Shown here piece by piece: positions 35,990 through 45,083 of a DNA stretch of 64,000 nucleotides. Source of the stretch: Prosthecobacter fusiformis (GTDB lineage Bacteria; Verrucomicrobiota; Verrucomicrobiia; Verrucomicrobiales; Verrucomicrobiaceae); the NCBI RefSeq assembly GCF_004364345.1, contig NZ_SOCA01000001.1:992001-1056000 (forward strand), read 5' to 3'. The translations under genes and the position numbers were made by a program. The notes beneath the pieces are model-generated. The model saw only the letters and a program-made list of their open reading frames with translations, searched no databases and was not told where the DNA came from. Every line of letters starts with the position of its first letter. Within the stretch, counting starts at the first letter, position 1.

Positions 35990-36951
35990 TTCCTATTCCA
36001 GCGCAGCACGCGACCGAAAAGATTCCACTCGGTCTCCAGGATGTTGCCATCGTTGTCAAAAGTGATGCCGTGAGGGGAAGTCACCGTACCCTGTTTCCAG
36101 TCCGGTGGCGTAACTTTCGGCGTGTTGGTCTGGCCCTGAGTATCATTGACACCCAACTCGGCCACCTGCTTGCCCTCTTTATCCCAGACACTCACACGTC
36201 CGGCGATTTCGGCCACGCACATGAGGTCGCCATGAAAGGAGGCACTGCTAGGGCGGCGGAGACCTTCACTGGCGATGATGCTGATCAAGTTACCTTCCAG
36301 ATCCAGGTGCAAAAGGCGGTTATTGCCACGGTCACAGGCCAGGATACGGGCAGGCTCGAACCGGCGGTCAATGAAGATCTTGTGCGTATTGGCCAGCTTC
36401 AATGGCTCGACCGGTCCACCAAAGACGGATTTGAATTTGCCAGCACGGTCAAACACGAAAATCCAGCTCTGCCCATAGCCGTCCACCACGTAGATGTCCC
36501 CATTGGGTGCCACATCGCAATTGGTGAGTTTCAGACCTTTCGGCCCCGCTTTGCCCTCTGGAAAGGCACTGGTGGGGATCTCCATCACGACCGTTCCATC
36601 CAGCTTGGCTTTGATTACCTTCTGCTCCAGCAGCACGGCTGCGAAGATAAATTCCCCGCCCTCATCCTTCCGGATTACAAAACCATGGAGGGAGTTAGGC
36701 AGCTTGAGTGCCTTGATGAATTTGCCATCCGGCCCATACACCTGCACCCCGGTATCCACGTTATCCGGCCCCTGCACACTCACATAAAAATTGCCCGCAC
36801 TGTCACAGGCGATCTCGCCATGCCCATTGCCAATGGTTTCCCGACCAGGAGGCGGTGTGATGAAATCGGGAGTGAATTCATAAGCCACTTCCGCAGCGGC
36901 AGTGCCACCCAGAACCAGGGCAGTGAAAAGAGAAAGGATGGGATGACGCAT
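35986..36951 (-). CDS. Secreted NHL-repeat/beta-propeller protein
   Basis: A 321-residue protein with a signal peptide (HPILSLFTALVLGGTAAA) and repeated blades of the NHL/6-bladed propeller type: GEIACDSAGNFYVSVQGPD, NCDVAPNGDIYVVDGYGQSW, ILACDRGNNRLLHLDLEG and SPHGITFDNDGNILETEW. Such proteins bind ligands or act as lactonases or amidating-lyase-like enzymes; no catalytic set is evident. It begins the minus-strand run 36951 to 33578. Confidence 0.8.
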   Translation of the reverse strand: MRHPILSLFTALVLGGTAAAEVAYEFTPDFITPPPGRETIGNGHGEIACDSAGNFYVSVQGPDNVDTGVQVYGPDGKFIKALKLPNSLHGFVIRKDEGGEFIFAAVLLEQKVIKAKLDGTVVMEIPTSAFPEGKAGPKGLKLTNCDVAPNGDIYVVDGYGQSWIFVFDRAGKFKSVFGGPVEPLKLANTHKIFIDRRFEPARILACDRGNNRLLHLDLEGNLISIIASEGLRRPSSASFHGDLMCVAEIAGRVSVWDKEGKQVAELGVNDTQGQTNTPKVTPPDWKQGTVTSPHGITFDNDGNILETEWNLFGRVLRWNRK

Positions 36952-37057
36952 AAAGAAGCGTCATTCCAAACGAAGCGCCCACGCAAGGTCAATCATCAAG
37001 GCATGATGAATCCGGTTTAATCTGTGTGTCATCCTGCGGGGCAACCTCACCCCCTGC

Positions 37058-38668
37058 TTGCAATACCGCCTTAGCTCCCCACTTTGCCCGGTGCTTCGTC
37101 TGCTGTCCATCCTTGCTCTGACTACCTGCCTGCTTCCAGGCCTGCGGGCACAGACTTTTGAGGAGACGATGGGCCTACAGCCGAGCTACCTGACGATGGA
37201 TGAGGCCCTGCACAAGGTGCTGGAAAAGAGCCTGGATGTGCGGATCGAGTGGCTCAACTGGGCGGTGGCAGATTCACAGACGGATGCGGCCTGGGGCAAA
37301 TTTGAGCCCGCTTATTTCCTGAGCTCCACCTGGCGCGAATCCAATTTGCCTCAAAATGCGCTGGAGTATGTGCAGACTGGCGGCGTCTTCCTGCCACTGG
37401 ATGAGCCTAACATGTTCAAACAGCAGAGCTTCATCAGCCAGACGGGTATCGAAGGCTTGCTGCCCCTGGGCACCCAATACAAGATCTTTGCCAGCTTGGG
37501 GGAGTTTCGCAATGACCTGAACCGGCAGCGTCCGCCCTCTATTTTTTATCCTGAATATGCCGCTGCGGTGGGGGTGACGCTGACCCAACCTCTCCTTCGT
37601 GATTTCGGCCCCGATGTGAATCTGGCTGAGGTGCGGGTGAGCCGGAAAAATGAAGCCATCGCCGATCACCAATGGGAGGCCAGACTTCAGCGCTCCATCG
37701 CCCTGGTGATGCTCGATTACTACGACCTGATCTTTGCCGTGGAAAATCTGGGGGTGAAGCGGGATGTCGTCATCTTTGCCCAAAAGCTGGTGGCTGAAAA
37801 CCAGAAGCGGCTGGAGGCGGGCCAACTCTCCCCGGCAGATGTGCAAGAAGCGGAGGTGGCCGTGGCTTTGGCGCGGGAAGAGGTGATCACCGCGCTGAGT
37901 TTCGCTGTGGAAAAACAGCGCAGCATTAAAGGACAGATCTTGGGTTCTTTGGAAGAAGGCAGCGGGCTGATTTTTTTACCCCGGGACTCCCTGCCGATCA
38001 TCTCACCACACACGGATCGTGAGCGCCTTTTACGGACGGCACTTGCTCGCCGTCCAGATCACCGAGCCGCCATTGAGGAGGCGGAAAAGCAAGCCATCGT
38101 CGTCAAGTATTCACGCAACCAGCTGCTGCCCCGGCTGGATTTACAGGCGACTCTGACGGCTAACGGCCTTAGCGGGGATCGCAGCGGGGCCTACCAACAG
38201 GCCTTTGATCGGCAGGGATACGATACCCAGGTGGGCTTCCAGTTTTCCATCCCGCTAGGAAACCGCACGGCGAAAGCCAACAGCGCCGTCGCGGAAAATC
38301 GCCAGCAGCAGGCCATCCTGAACATTGCCCGGTCCGAGCTGAATGTCTCTGTGGAACTGGACACCATCATCGCCCAGGTCAAAGCGGCCAAAGCTAGGCT
38401 GGAATCCACCCGCGAATCCGTAGGCCTGAGCGAGCGCCTACTGGAAACAGAGCAAAAACGGTTAGGCGAAGGTGTGGCACGCACCTTTGATGTACTCAAA
38501 GCACGCAGCGGCCAGGCCGATGCACGTACTCGTCAGATCGCCGCGCTGGCGGATTACAACAAAGCGGCTACGCAACTAGCCCTCATCAGCGGCACCCTTC
38601 TGGAGCGCCAGGGCATCCGCATTGACCGCAGCAGCCGACAGCCCCAAGCGGTGAAGGACAAACATTGA
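37058..38668 (+). CDS. TolC-family outer-membrane channel protein
   Basis: A 536-residue protein with a signal peptide (LRLLSILALTTCLLPGLRAQ) and the TolC-type two-repeat helical layout: LTMDEALHKVLEKSLDVRIE at the start, VGVTLTQPLLRDFGPDVN, a long coiled coil (LVAENQKRLEAGQLSPADVQEAEVAVA) and the second repeat YDTQVGFQFSIPLGNRTAKA followed by ETEQKRLGEGVARTFDVLKA. It forms the outer-membrane tunnel of tripartite exporters. The apparent start is TTG at 37058; an in-frame GTG at 37091 also gives a good signal peptide, and neither has a clear ribosome-binding site. It lies 9 bases upstream of a HlyD-type adaptor. Confidence 0.88.
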   Translation: MQYRLSSPLCPVLRLLSILALTTCLLPGLRAQTFEETMGLQPSYLTMDEALHKVLEKSLDVRIEWLNWAVADSQTDAAWGKFEPAYFLSSTWRESNLPQNALEYVQTGGVFLPLDEPNMFKQQSFISQTGIEGLLPLGTQYKIFASLGEFRNDLNRQRPPSIFYPEYAAAVGVTLTQPLLRDFGPDVNLAEVRVSRKNEAIADHQWEARLQRSIALVMLDYYDLIFAVENLGVKRDVVIFAQKLVAENQKRLEAGQLSPADVQEAEVAVALAREEVITALSFAVEKQRSIKGQILGSLEEGSGLIFLPRDSLPIISPHTDRERLLRTALARRPDHRAAIEEAEKQAIVVKYSRNQLLPRLDLQATLTANGLSGDRSGAYQQAFDRQGYDTQVGFQFSIPLGNRTAKANSAVAENRQQQAILNIARSELNVSVELDTIIAQVKAAKARLESTRESVGLSERLLETEQKRLGEGVARTFDVLKARSGQADARTRQIAALADYNKAATQLALISGTLLERQGIRIDRSSRQPQAVKDKH

Positions 38669-38677
38669 TCTCCCCAA

Positions 38678-40627
38678 ATGGCCGCCCCCACTCCAGAACG
38701 CCAGCAGGCACTGAAAGCCCTTTCCACGGAGCTCTCACGTCTGGCTGCCATGAATGCCAGTGAGGCGGAAATTTTTCAAGCCGTCCTGCAAAGACTGGTC
38801 AGTGCGACGGAGGCCCTTGGCGGTGCAGTTTGGATGGTGGCCCAGCGCACCGGCAAAGAAATATCCCTTCGGTTAGGCGCAAGTATGGAGATGGAGGCTG
38901 CTGCCGGAGCCGCCGACAGTGAGCAACGTCAGCAGACCCTGCGTGCAGCCACTGAGACCATCCTTTCTGCTCAACCTCTCGTTTTGATGCCTTCGCCTGC
39001 CAGTCAGGGACCTGTGACTCCCGGCGTGTTGGTCAACTTGGGGCCTCATGCCATCATCGGTGCCCCTTTGCGTAGCGGGGATGATTTTCTTGGGGCCGTG
39101 CAACTGTGGTTTTCAGCACAGAGTGATCCTAAAAAACTGGCAGAACTGGTGCTCATGATCCAGGCCCTGATGACCGAACTGGGTCCACGCCTGCGTTCAC
39201 GTCAGTTGCGTGATCTGGGTGCCCAGAGCCAGCGCCAGCAGAGACTGCTACAGCTTGCCTCCGATCTCACCGGGGTGTTGGATGCTGAAACAGGGGCCAA
39301 GCTGGCCACCGCCCATGTGCGCGAGCTTTTAAATATTAACCGCGCTAGCATTCTGGTGCGCGAGGGAGACCGCTGGCGCGTGGTGGCCATTTCTGGCCAG
39401 GAGTCTGTCGATAAACGCAGCCGTCTCGTCACCGGTATGCTGAGCTTTGTTTCCCGCCAGGCCCGTGATCAGCCGTGGGTGGTGGTGGCTAACAATGAAG
39501 AACCTTACTTCACTGACAGCCAGATGCAGTCCGCCGCCCTGGTACCTCTGCGTGACGGACCGGAGGGCCGAGTGCTGGGCTCCCTGCTTTGTGAAAGTAC
39601 GGATGCGGCGACCTTTGGTAGCTCTGGTGCACCTGGAGATCCTCGTCCTCCATCTCTGGCCCTGGCCCAGTGGCTGGCGGATCTTGCGGGCAAATCACTG
39701 AACTCCGCACTTGTGCACCAGGCCATGCCCTTTGGCAAAACACTGGCCAAAGTGGGCCGATGGCAGCATGAAGCCTCCGCCTCGCGCAAGCGGCGCTGGG
39801 TTTTCCGGAGCGCCTTTATTGCTACGCTTTTTGTTATCGCCGCACTGTGGCCGATGAAAGTGAAGGTGGAGGGAGACTGTAGCCTGCTGCCGCTCAAGCG
39901 TGCGCTCGTCACGGCTGAAGCCGCAGGCCGAGTGGAAGAAGTGCTCGTCCGCGAAGGTGACCCAATAACCAGAAATCAAATTATCGCCCGGCTGGATACC
40001 CGCCGCCTGCAAAGTGACCTCAACGCCAGCTCCCAGGCCCGCAAACGCCTGGAGGCCGAAGCCGAAAGACAGCGCGGCCAGGGAAAAGAAGCCCTGGCCA
40101 GAATCGCCAGTCTGGAAGCTGCTGCCCAGGCAGAAACGGAAAACCGGCTGCGCATGGAAATCACTCTCGCCGAACTCAAATCCCCTCTGGACGGCTTGGT
40201 GATGACCAAGGACATCCACCTGAAAAACGGTACCTTCCTGCAAGCTGGCGAGGTGCTGGCTGAGGTCGCCAGCGTGGGTGCCTGGGATTTGCGCATTGAG
40301 ATTGCCGAGGCGGATATCAGCCTTTTAGAAGAAGCCTTGGATGAAGACGGTGCGCGCCCGGTGGATTACCTGCTCTATACTCAAAGCTCCCGTGAATTGC
40401 ATGCTCAACTCACCAGTAAGCAGCAGATCAGCCCCGCCCTCCAGCCTGGCCCGGATGGCGGCGTCTTCAGCATCACGCTTCCCCAAATAGACATCCCCGG
40501 TGAGCTTCAGCCCCGGATGCGTCCCGGCCTAACTGGACGTGCCAAAATCGAGCTTGGCCGCCGGCCGGCAGGTGCTGTGCTTTTGCGCAAATTTACCCGC
40601 TGGCTGCGGATGCGCTGGTGGATTTGA
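38678..40627 (+). CDS. GAF domain-HlyD fusion: membrane-fusion adaptor of an efflux system
   Basis: A 649-residue protein joining a cytoplasmic sensory half to a periplasmic adaptor. The N-terminal 340 residues contain a GAF-like module: a helix, then LLNINRASILVREGDRWRVVAISGQE and QSAALVPLRDGPEGRVLGSLLCE. A transmembrane helix follows near 370-390 (FRSAFIATLFVIAALWPM), then a HlyD/RND-type adaptor: barrel-sandwich lipoyl halves VTAEAAGRVEEVLVREGDPI and LKSPLDGLVMTKDIHLKNG around a short coiled coil, and a C-terminal beta barrel. It is probably co-transcribed with the TolC-like gene. No inner-membrane transporter or peptidase lies next to it. Confidence 0.85.
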   Translation: MAAPTPERQQALKALSTELSRLAAMNASEAEIFQAVLQRLVSATEALGGAVWMVAQRTGKEISLRLGASMEMEAAAGAADSEQRQQTLRAATETILSAQPLVLMPSPASQGPVTPGVLVNLGPHAIIGAPLRSGDDFLGAVQLWFSAQSDPKKLAELVLMIQALMTELGPRLRSRQLRDLGAQSQRQQRLLQLASDLTGVLDAETGAKLATAHVRELLNINRASILVREGDRWRVVAISGQESVDKRSRLVTGMLSFVSRQARDQPWVVVANNEEPYFTDSQMQSAALVPLRDGPEGRVLGSLLCESTDAATFGSSGAPGDPRPPSLALAQWLADLAGKSLNSALVHQAMPFGKTLAKVGRWQHEASASRKRRWVFRSAFIATLFVIAALWPMKVKVEGDCSLLPLKRALVTAEAAGRVEEVLVREGDPITRNQIIARLDTRRLQSDLNASSQARKRLEAEAERQRGQGKEALARIASLEAAAQAETENRLRMEITLAELKSPLDGLVMTKDIHLKNGTFLQAGEVLAEVASVGAWDLRIEIAEADISLLEEALDEDGARPVDYLLYTQSSRELHAQLTSKQQISPALQPGPDGGVFSITLPQIDIPGELQPRMRPGLTGRAKIELGRRPAGAVLLRKFTRWLRMRWWI

Positions 40628-40648
40628 AGGGATATGCCCTTTCCAGCT

Positions 40649-41452
40649 TTACTTCCCCTTCGTGCCTCTCACGGACAGGTTTCCGAACTCCGCCCAACAG
40701 TCTTTTTTCGGTGCCCAGGATTTGTCACCTCCGCCATGGAAGGTCTCAAAGTATAGGCCGTCCACCCCGTAACTGTCGGAACTGCGCCATTCCATATCCG
40801 TCTGCTCCACCATCATTTTTTCCGCCTGGTCTGGCAAGGCGATCCATACCCTCAGGGTTCCGTCGCGTTTACCCGGCGTATTCATCGTCACCGCCAGCCT
40901 CACCTGCACGGGCTCATTTATAGGAAAGCGGAAGTCTTCAGGAAAAGGAAAGCTGTGCCCGTATTTATCCGGCTGATTTTTGTGATAAATGTACGCCTCG
41001 CCCCTGCCCTCCCTCCGCCACATCAGGCGCGCTGAAAATCCGTTCTTTCCGTCTGAGGGACGCCCCCCGCTGACGTTCTCCGGCCCACCGCAAAGACCCG
41101 GCAGCTTGCCACCTTTGACAAATTCAAAGTTAGGCCCAAACCGCAGCGTGTAGCTTAGCTCCGCCCCCTCATGCCGCCCCACCGGCCAGCGCCACCCTGC
41201 CCCACCCTTCTCAGGGCCGATCTGTCCCGGCGCAAAATTTACCCTCAACGCAGAATCCTTTCCTGCATTGACCAAAGTCACCCGCCCCGGCTCGATGCCT
41301 CCTTCGAAGCCACAGCCCGGCCAGTCTTTTTTCCACTGCGCTTTGCTATACACTCCCGGCTCGCCGGACAATGAAACCGTCAGCGGCAACTCCGCCCCGA
41401 ATGCGGCGGCAACAGTCAATAAATGGAGTGCAAACAACGAGCGCAAAAGCAT
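40649..41452 (-). CDS. Secreted polysaccharide lyase-like protein (PL14-type)
   Basis: A 267-residue secreted protein with signal peptide MLLRSLFALHLLTVAAAFG. The core resembles the PL14 alginate/glucuronan lyase sandwich: ELSYTLRFGPNFEFVKGGKL, PGLCGG, NGFSARLMWRREGRGEAYIY and GVDGLYFETFHGGGDKSWAP. In the family the KGGKLPGL and FSxRLMWR strands line the active groove. It probably cleaves an acidic polysaccharide outside the cell or in the periplasm. It converges on the GAF-HlyD gene. Met1 of the longer frame (41467) would precede the leader, so 41452 is preferred. Confidence 0.75.
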   Translation of the reverse strand: MLLRSLFALHLLTVAAAFGAELPLTVSLSGEPGVYSKAQWKKDWPGCGFEGGIEPGRVTLVNAGKDSALRVNFAPGQIGPEKGGAGWRWPVGRHEGAELSYTLRFGPNFEFVKGGKLPGLCGGPENVSGGRPSDGKNGFSARLMWRREGRGEAYIYHKNQPDKYGHSFPFPEDFRFPINEPVQVRLAVTMNTPGKRDGTLRVWIALPDQAEKMMVEQTDMEWRSSDSYGVDGLYFETFHGGGDKSWAPKKDCWAEFGNLSVRGTKGK

Positions 41453-41611
41453 GCACCACTCAGCCACGGCGAAGCCTCTGGGAAAAGCACGAAGAACTGC
41501 TTTTTTATTCTTTCATTTTTTACGTTTAATCTTAGATGCCACCTAAAGAAAAGCAGGATTGACACCGTTGATTAACTTCCTCACTTTCTCAAAGCTCCAC
41601 GAAGAAATCTT

Positions 41612-42319
41612 ATGCTCCCATCATCAACCGCCCTCTGCTCCGCCTGTGCGCTTCTGATTTTCAGCCTTATCCCAGGCCTTCATGCTGAGCCACGCACCTT
41701 CACCAGTCCAGATGGGCGCACCCTCCTGGCTGAGATTCAGTCCGCAACCCCAGACATGGTGACTTTGAAACTGGTCAATGGACCCATCCTGGCAGTGCCC
41801 ATCAACAAATTCAGCGAGAGCGACCAGGCTTTCGTTGCCGAGTGGCGCAAAGCCAATCCCGTCACCATCAAGTATGACTTCGCCAGCAGCTACACCAAGG
41901 ACAAAGCGAATAGCACCAAACAGACAGTGAACAATGTGGAGATCACCACTGAAACCTGGCTGTGCAATCTCAAGCTGGCCAACCGCTCTAACCAGACGCT
42001 GGAAGGACTGAAGGTGAACTATGAAATCTACTACAGCCAGGCCAACGGCCCCACGATGGTGACACGCAAAGCCACTGGCAACGCCACCATCCCCAGCCTC
42101 AAACATCTGGAGGAAACCGCCATCAAAACCACCACAGTGCAGTTGAAAACCTCCAAGCTCGAAGGTGGTTTTTACTACGCAGATGGATCCCGCTCACGCA
42201 ACAAGGACACGATTGAAGGCATGGTCGTCAAAATCTCACACCAGGGTAAGCAGGTCTATGAATGGGCCTCTTCTGGCCTGCCCAAAGACCGGGGTGCAGT
42301 GGCGAATGAGCGCAAATAA
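41612..42319 (+). CDS. Secreted SHD1-domain protein
   Basis: A 235-residue secreted protein (signal SALCSACALLIFSLIPGLHA). Residues about 25-75 form an SHD1-like domain: RTFTSPDGRTLLAEIQSATPDMVTLK, then LAVPINKFSESDQAFVAEW. The rest is a beta-rich domain (ETWLCNLKLANRSNQTLEGL) with no named family. SHD1 domains are common in secreted proteins of Planctomycetes and Verrucomicrobia and are thought to bind peptides or polysaccharides. The same SHD1 pattern occurs in the protease at 51709-52923. Confidence 0.75.
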   Translation: MLPSSTALCSACALLIFSLIPGLHAEPRTFTSPDGRTLLAEIQSATPDMVTLKLVNGPILAVPINKFSESDQAFVAEWRKANPVTIKYDFASSYTKDKANSTKQTVNNVEITTETWLCNLKLANRSNQTLEGLKVNYEIYYSQANGPTMVTRKATGNATIPSLKHLEETAIKTTTVQLKTSKLEGGFYYADGSRSRNKDTIEGMVVKISHQGKQVYEWASSGLPKDRGAVANERK

Positions 42320-42339
42320 GAACCCTTTGAAATAGATCT

Positions 42340-43125
42340 CTACGGTCCGCTCCGCCCTGCTTGGTTAGGCAGAGCAATGTATCCTTCGGGAATACGTTTT
42401 TCAGCCGGCAGGTTGAGCTGCTTCTCCATCTGCTTCAGCGTATTGATCAGGCTCGGCGGGCGCTGGTTTTTATCATAGGAGTCCTTCAGCAAATCATACG
42501 CCTTTTGCCACAGGCTGCGGTCATACGTCTTCGCATACTCATAGCCTGCCAGACGGCCAAATCGCGGATTGCCAGTCAAGCGCATCACTTCCAGGTAACA
42601 ATCCCCCGCCTTCTGCGGATCCCTAACCCTGCGCTCATACACCTCAGCCAGCGTATTCCACAGGCGCGGGCTGTCCGGCAGCACTTTCAGCCCTTCTTTC
42701 AGAATGTCCACACCCCGCTGGATATGGTCGTGATACAGCTTCCCGCGCACCGCTGGATTGATCTCCTGATTTTCCAGATAACTCGTCGCCGCATTATACG
42801 CCATGTGCCACGCCGCCTCGTCCCAGTATTTGTCATAACGTGGCTGCAGGGCTGTCGTAATCTTAAAATAGCTGTCCACCCGCCCCCAGTCCACATTGGA
42901 CCACGCATCATAGGTCTGCAGATACATCAGGCTGGCCACCAGGGACCGCAGCCCACCCAGCGATGCCGCAAATCCCATCTGCCCGATGCTGTCCCGCAGG
43001 CTCATTTCCAGCGGCGGACTCAAAAGGCGTGCCTCCCGCAGATGACGCGTCGCCGCCTCATCCACCGGCAGCTTCAGCACGCCGAGGATCAGAAACACCA
43101 TCAATGCTTGCAGTTTCCTTTTCAT
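42340..43125 (-). CDS. Membrane-anchored TPR-like protein linked to an ABC exporter
   Basis: A 261-residue protein with an N-terminal hydrophobic segment (LQALMVFLILGVLKL) and helical TPR-like repeats (YDKYWDEAAWHMAYNAATSY, ILKEGLKVLPDSPRLWNTLA, YERRVRDPQKAGDCYLEVMR). Its ATG overlaps the stop codon of the ABC permease gene (ATGA at 43125), so it is the third gene of the ABC cluster. The frame open to 43221 runs back into the permease and was rejected. It may be an assembly or substrate-binding partner of the exporter. Confidence 0.75.
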   Translation of the reverse strand: MKRKLQALMVFLILGVLKLPVDEAATRHLREARLLSPPLEMSLRDSIGQMGFAASLGGLRSLVASLMYLQTYDAWSNVDWGRVDSYFKITTALQPRYDKYWDEAAWHMAYNAATSYLENQEINPAVRGKLYHDHIQRGVDILKEGLKVLPDSPRLWNTLAEVYERRVRDPQKAGDCYLEVMRLTGNPRFGRLAGYEYAKTYDRSLWQKAYDLLKDSYDKNQRPPSLINTLKQMEKQLNLPAEKRIPEGYIALPNQAGRSGP

Positions 43126-44012
43126 CACAGCTCCTTCTCCACAAACAGCAGGTGGGAGACCACACAATATCCCACCACATACATCGCCGCCGTGCCCAGC
43201 ATCACCTGCGTGGCACCCCACGTCACCACCTCTCCCTGGATCACGTTTTCCACCACATCAAAGACCCCCAGGTCAGGTGTCAAAATAGCCAGCAGGGCAG
43301 ACAGTCCCTGTTCCATCACCGCAGTCATTTTCCCATTCAGGAAAAAATCACGCATCATCGCCTGACCATGCCCAATGACGACCGCAGAGAACGTGATCAT
43401 CACCGTGAAAAGCGTACTGCTCGCAAAGCAGGAGATCATCAGCGCCAGGGAAGACACCACAGCCGCTTTCAGGAAAATGGCCATCACTCCCAGGTGCAGA
43501 TTCCACGTCAGTCCCTGCTTCGCCACATAACCTTCGATCTGGGCCAGATCCTCCGTGCTCGAAGCATTCAGCGATTGAATGATCTGTGCCAGCAGCATTC
43601 TCTCCCGCAGATACAGCACCCCGCTAAAGGCCACGTCCATTACCACCAGACCCGCGCCGATCAGCAGCAGCACCCCCAGCAGCTTGCCCAACAGGTATTC
43701 ATAACGCGGCACCGGTTTGGACAAAATCGTATACAGCGTCCGGTCCTCCAGATCACGGGGCAGCAGCAGCGCCGTCGCCACAATGGCAATCACAATGCTG
43801 AAGACCTGCAGCGCCGCAAACGCACCCGCCTTCAGCTGCTTGAGCTGCTGCTCTGGATTCAAGACCGAAAAGGCAAATCCCCATGCCACCAGGGCAATGC
43901 AGAGGACCACCAAAAACGCCAGGATCTTCATGCGGATGAGCTGTGTCACCGTGGCCGCAGCCAGCGTCCAGATTCGCGCCGGGGAAAAGTTAGTATGGGA
44001 CTTGGAAGCCAT
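43125..44012 (-). CDS. ABC-2-type transporter permease
   Basis: A 295-residue polytopic permease with about six transmembrane helices, for example MKILAFLVVLCIALVAWGFAF, FSIVIAIVATALLLP and MYVVGYCVVSHLLF. The segment PRDLEDRTLYTILSKPVPRYEYLLGKLLG is typical of ABC-2 permeases of the NosY/gliding type. It lies 29 bases after an ABC ATPase gene and overlaps a TPR-like gene. The cargo is unknown. Confidence 0.87.
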   Translation of the reverse strand: MASKSHTNFSPARIWTLAAATVTQLIRMKILAFLVVLCIALVAWGFAFSVLNPEQQLKQLKAGAFAALQVFSIVIAIVATALLLPRDLEDRTLYTILSKPVPRYEYLLGKLLGVLLLIGAGLVVMDVAFSGVLYLRERMLLAQIIQSLNASSTEDLAQIEGYVAKQGLTWNLHLGVMAIFLKAAVVSSLALMISCFASSTLFTVMITFSAVVIGHGQAMMRDFFLNGKMTAVMEQGLSALLAILTPDLGVFDVVENVIQGEVVTWGATQVMLGTAAMYVVGYCVVSHLLFVEKEL

Positions 44013-44041
44013 GGGGGGATCAATATTCGAAATTCTATACG

Positions 44042-44932
44042 TTATCGCTTCGGCGCGGCATCCTCGGGCACACTGCTTTCGGTCGCTTCCAGGAAAAGCC
44101 GCTCCAGCGTCGTGCGGGGATGCCCGCTGTGGATCAGCTTCGCGCGCCCGCTTTTTTCCACCAGCCGTGTGATCTCCGCCAGCAGTTCCGGGGAGGCATC
44201 CGCCAGCACCAGCTCCGTGTGATTTTCCACCGCGATGAGTTCATCCACCCGGCCTTCACGCATCATTTTTCCATGCGCCATGATGCCCACCCGGTCACAC
44301 ACCTCCTGCATCTGCTCCAGCAGATGGCTCGTCACCAGCACCGTCAGGCCCTCCTTTTTAAACCCCAGCACCAGATCCCGGATCTTCCGCGACCCCGCCG
44401 GGTCCACCCCTGCCGTCGGTTCATCCAGCACGATCAGCCTCGGCCGGTGTAGCAGTGCCTGCGCCAGCCCCAGTCTTTGCAGCATTCCTTTGGAGTAGCC
44501 CGCCACCCGCCGGTCCGCCGCATCCTCCAGCCCCGTCAGCGCCAGCATCTCCCGCGCCCGGTCCTTCAGTTCCTTGCCCCCCATGCTGCACAGGCGGCCA
44601 TAAAAAAGCAGCGTTTCCATCCCGTTCAGGTGCTTGTAAAAATATGGGTTCTCAGGCAAAAAACCCACCTCCCTCCGGCTTGCCACCTCTGTGCTCGACT
44701 GGCCAAAAATCGTCGTCTTTCCACGTGTCGGTGCCAGCAGACCTAGAATCGCCTTCATCGTCGTGGACTTGCCAGACCCATTCGGCCCGATGAGTCCATA
44801 CACCTCCCCCGCCTTCACTTCCAGGGACAAGTCCCTCACTGCCACAAACCCCTTCTTCCCCAGCCCTCCTTTAAAAACCTTCGTCAGGTTCTCCACAGTC
44901 ACAGCAGGGGGATGGGCAGCAGGATCAGACAT
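44042..44932 (-). CDS. ABC transporter ATP-binding protein (ABC-2 exporter)
   Basis: A 296-residue ABC ATPase. Walker A is GPNGSGKSTT, the Q loop is VGFLPENPYFY, the signature is YSKGMLQRLGLAQALLH (YSKGM variant), Walker B is LIVLDEPTAGVDP and the switch His is in VTSHLLEQM. It resembles ATPases of ABC-2 exporters such as NosF and DrrA. It is the first of a three-gene minus-strand cluster (ATPase, permease, TPR-like) and diverges from the FtsX-like gene across about 150 bases. Confidence 0.93.
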   Translation of the reverse strand: MSDPAAHPPAVTVENLTKVFKGGLGKKGFVAVRDLSLEVKAGEVYGLIGPNGSGKSTTMKAILGLLAPTRGKTTIFGQSSTEVASRREVGFLPENPYFYKHLNGMETLLFYGRLCSMGGKELKDRAREMLALTGLEDAADRRVAGYSKGMLQRLGLAQALLHRPRLIVLDEPTAGVDPAGSRKIRDLVLGFKKEGLTVLVTSHLLEQMQEVCDRVGIMAHGKMMREGRVDELIAVENHTELVLADASPELLAEITRLVEKSGRAKLIHSGHPRTTLERLFLEATESSVPEDAAPKR

Positions 44933-45083
44933 GGGCGGTTTTCGTCAATGAAAGGGAAACCCTGGCCCGGTGTCAATCAGCTTCCGTCTTTATAAAGTGT
45001 CCTCTGCATCCTCCTTCGGCCCCCTCAAATCATAAATCCCCCTCCCTTGCACATACCGCCCCCATCAGCCACGTATACTCACC

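Noticed and set aside
36070-37020. 316-codon plus-strand frame
   Set aside because: Opposite the propeller gene, with no motif and an unlikely amino-acid composition.
42963-44222. 419-codon plus-strand frame across the ABC permease
   Set aside because: Its protein is an Arg/Gln/His-rich shadow of the ABC permease and TPR genes on the minus strand, which carry clear motifs.
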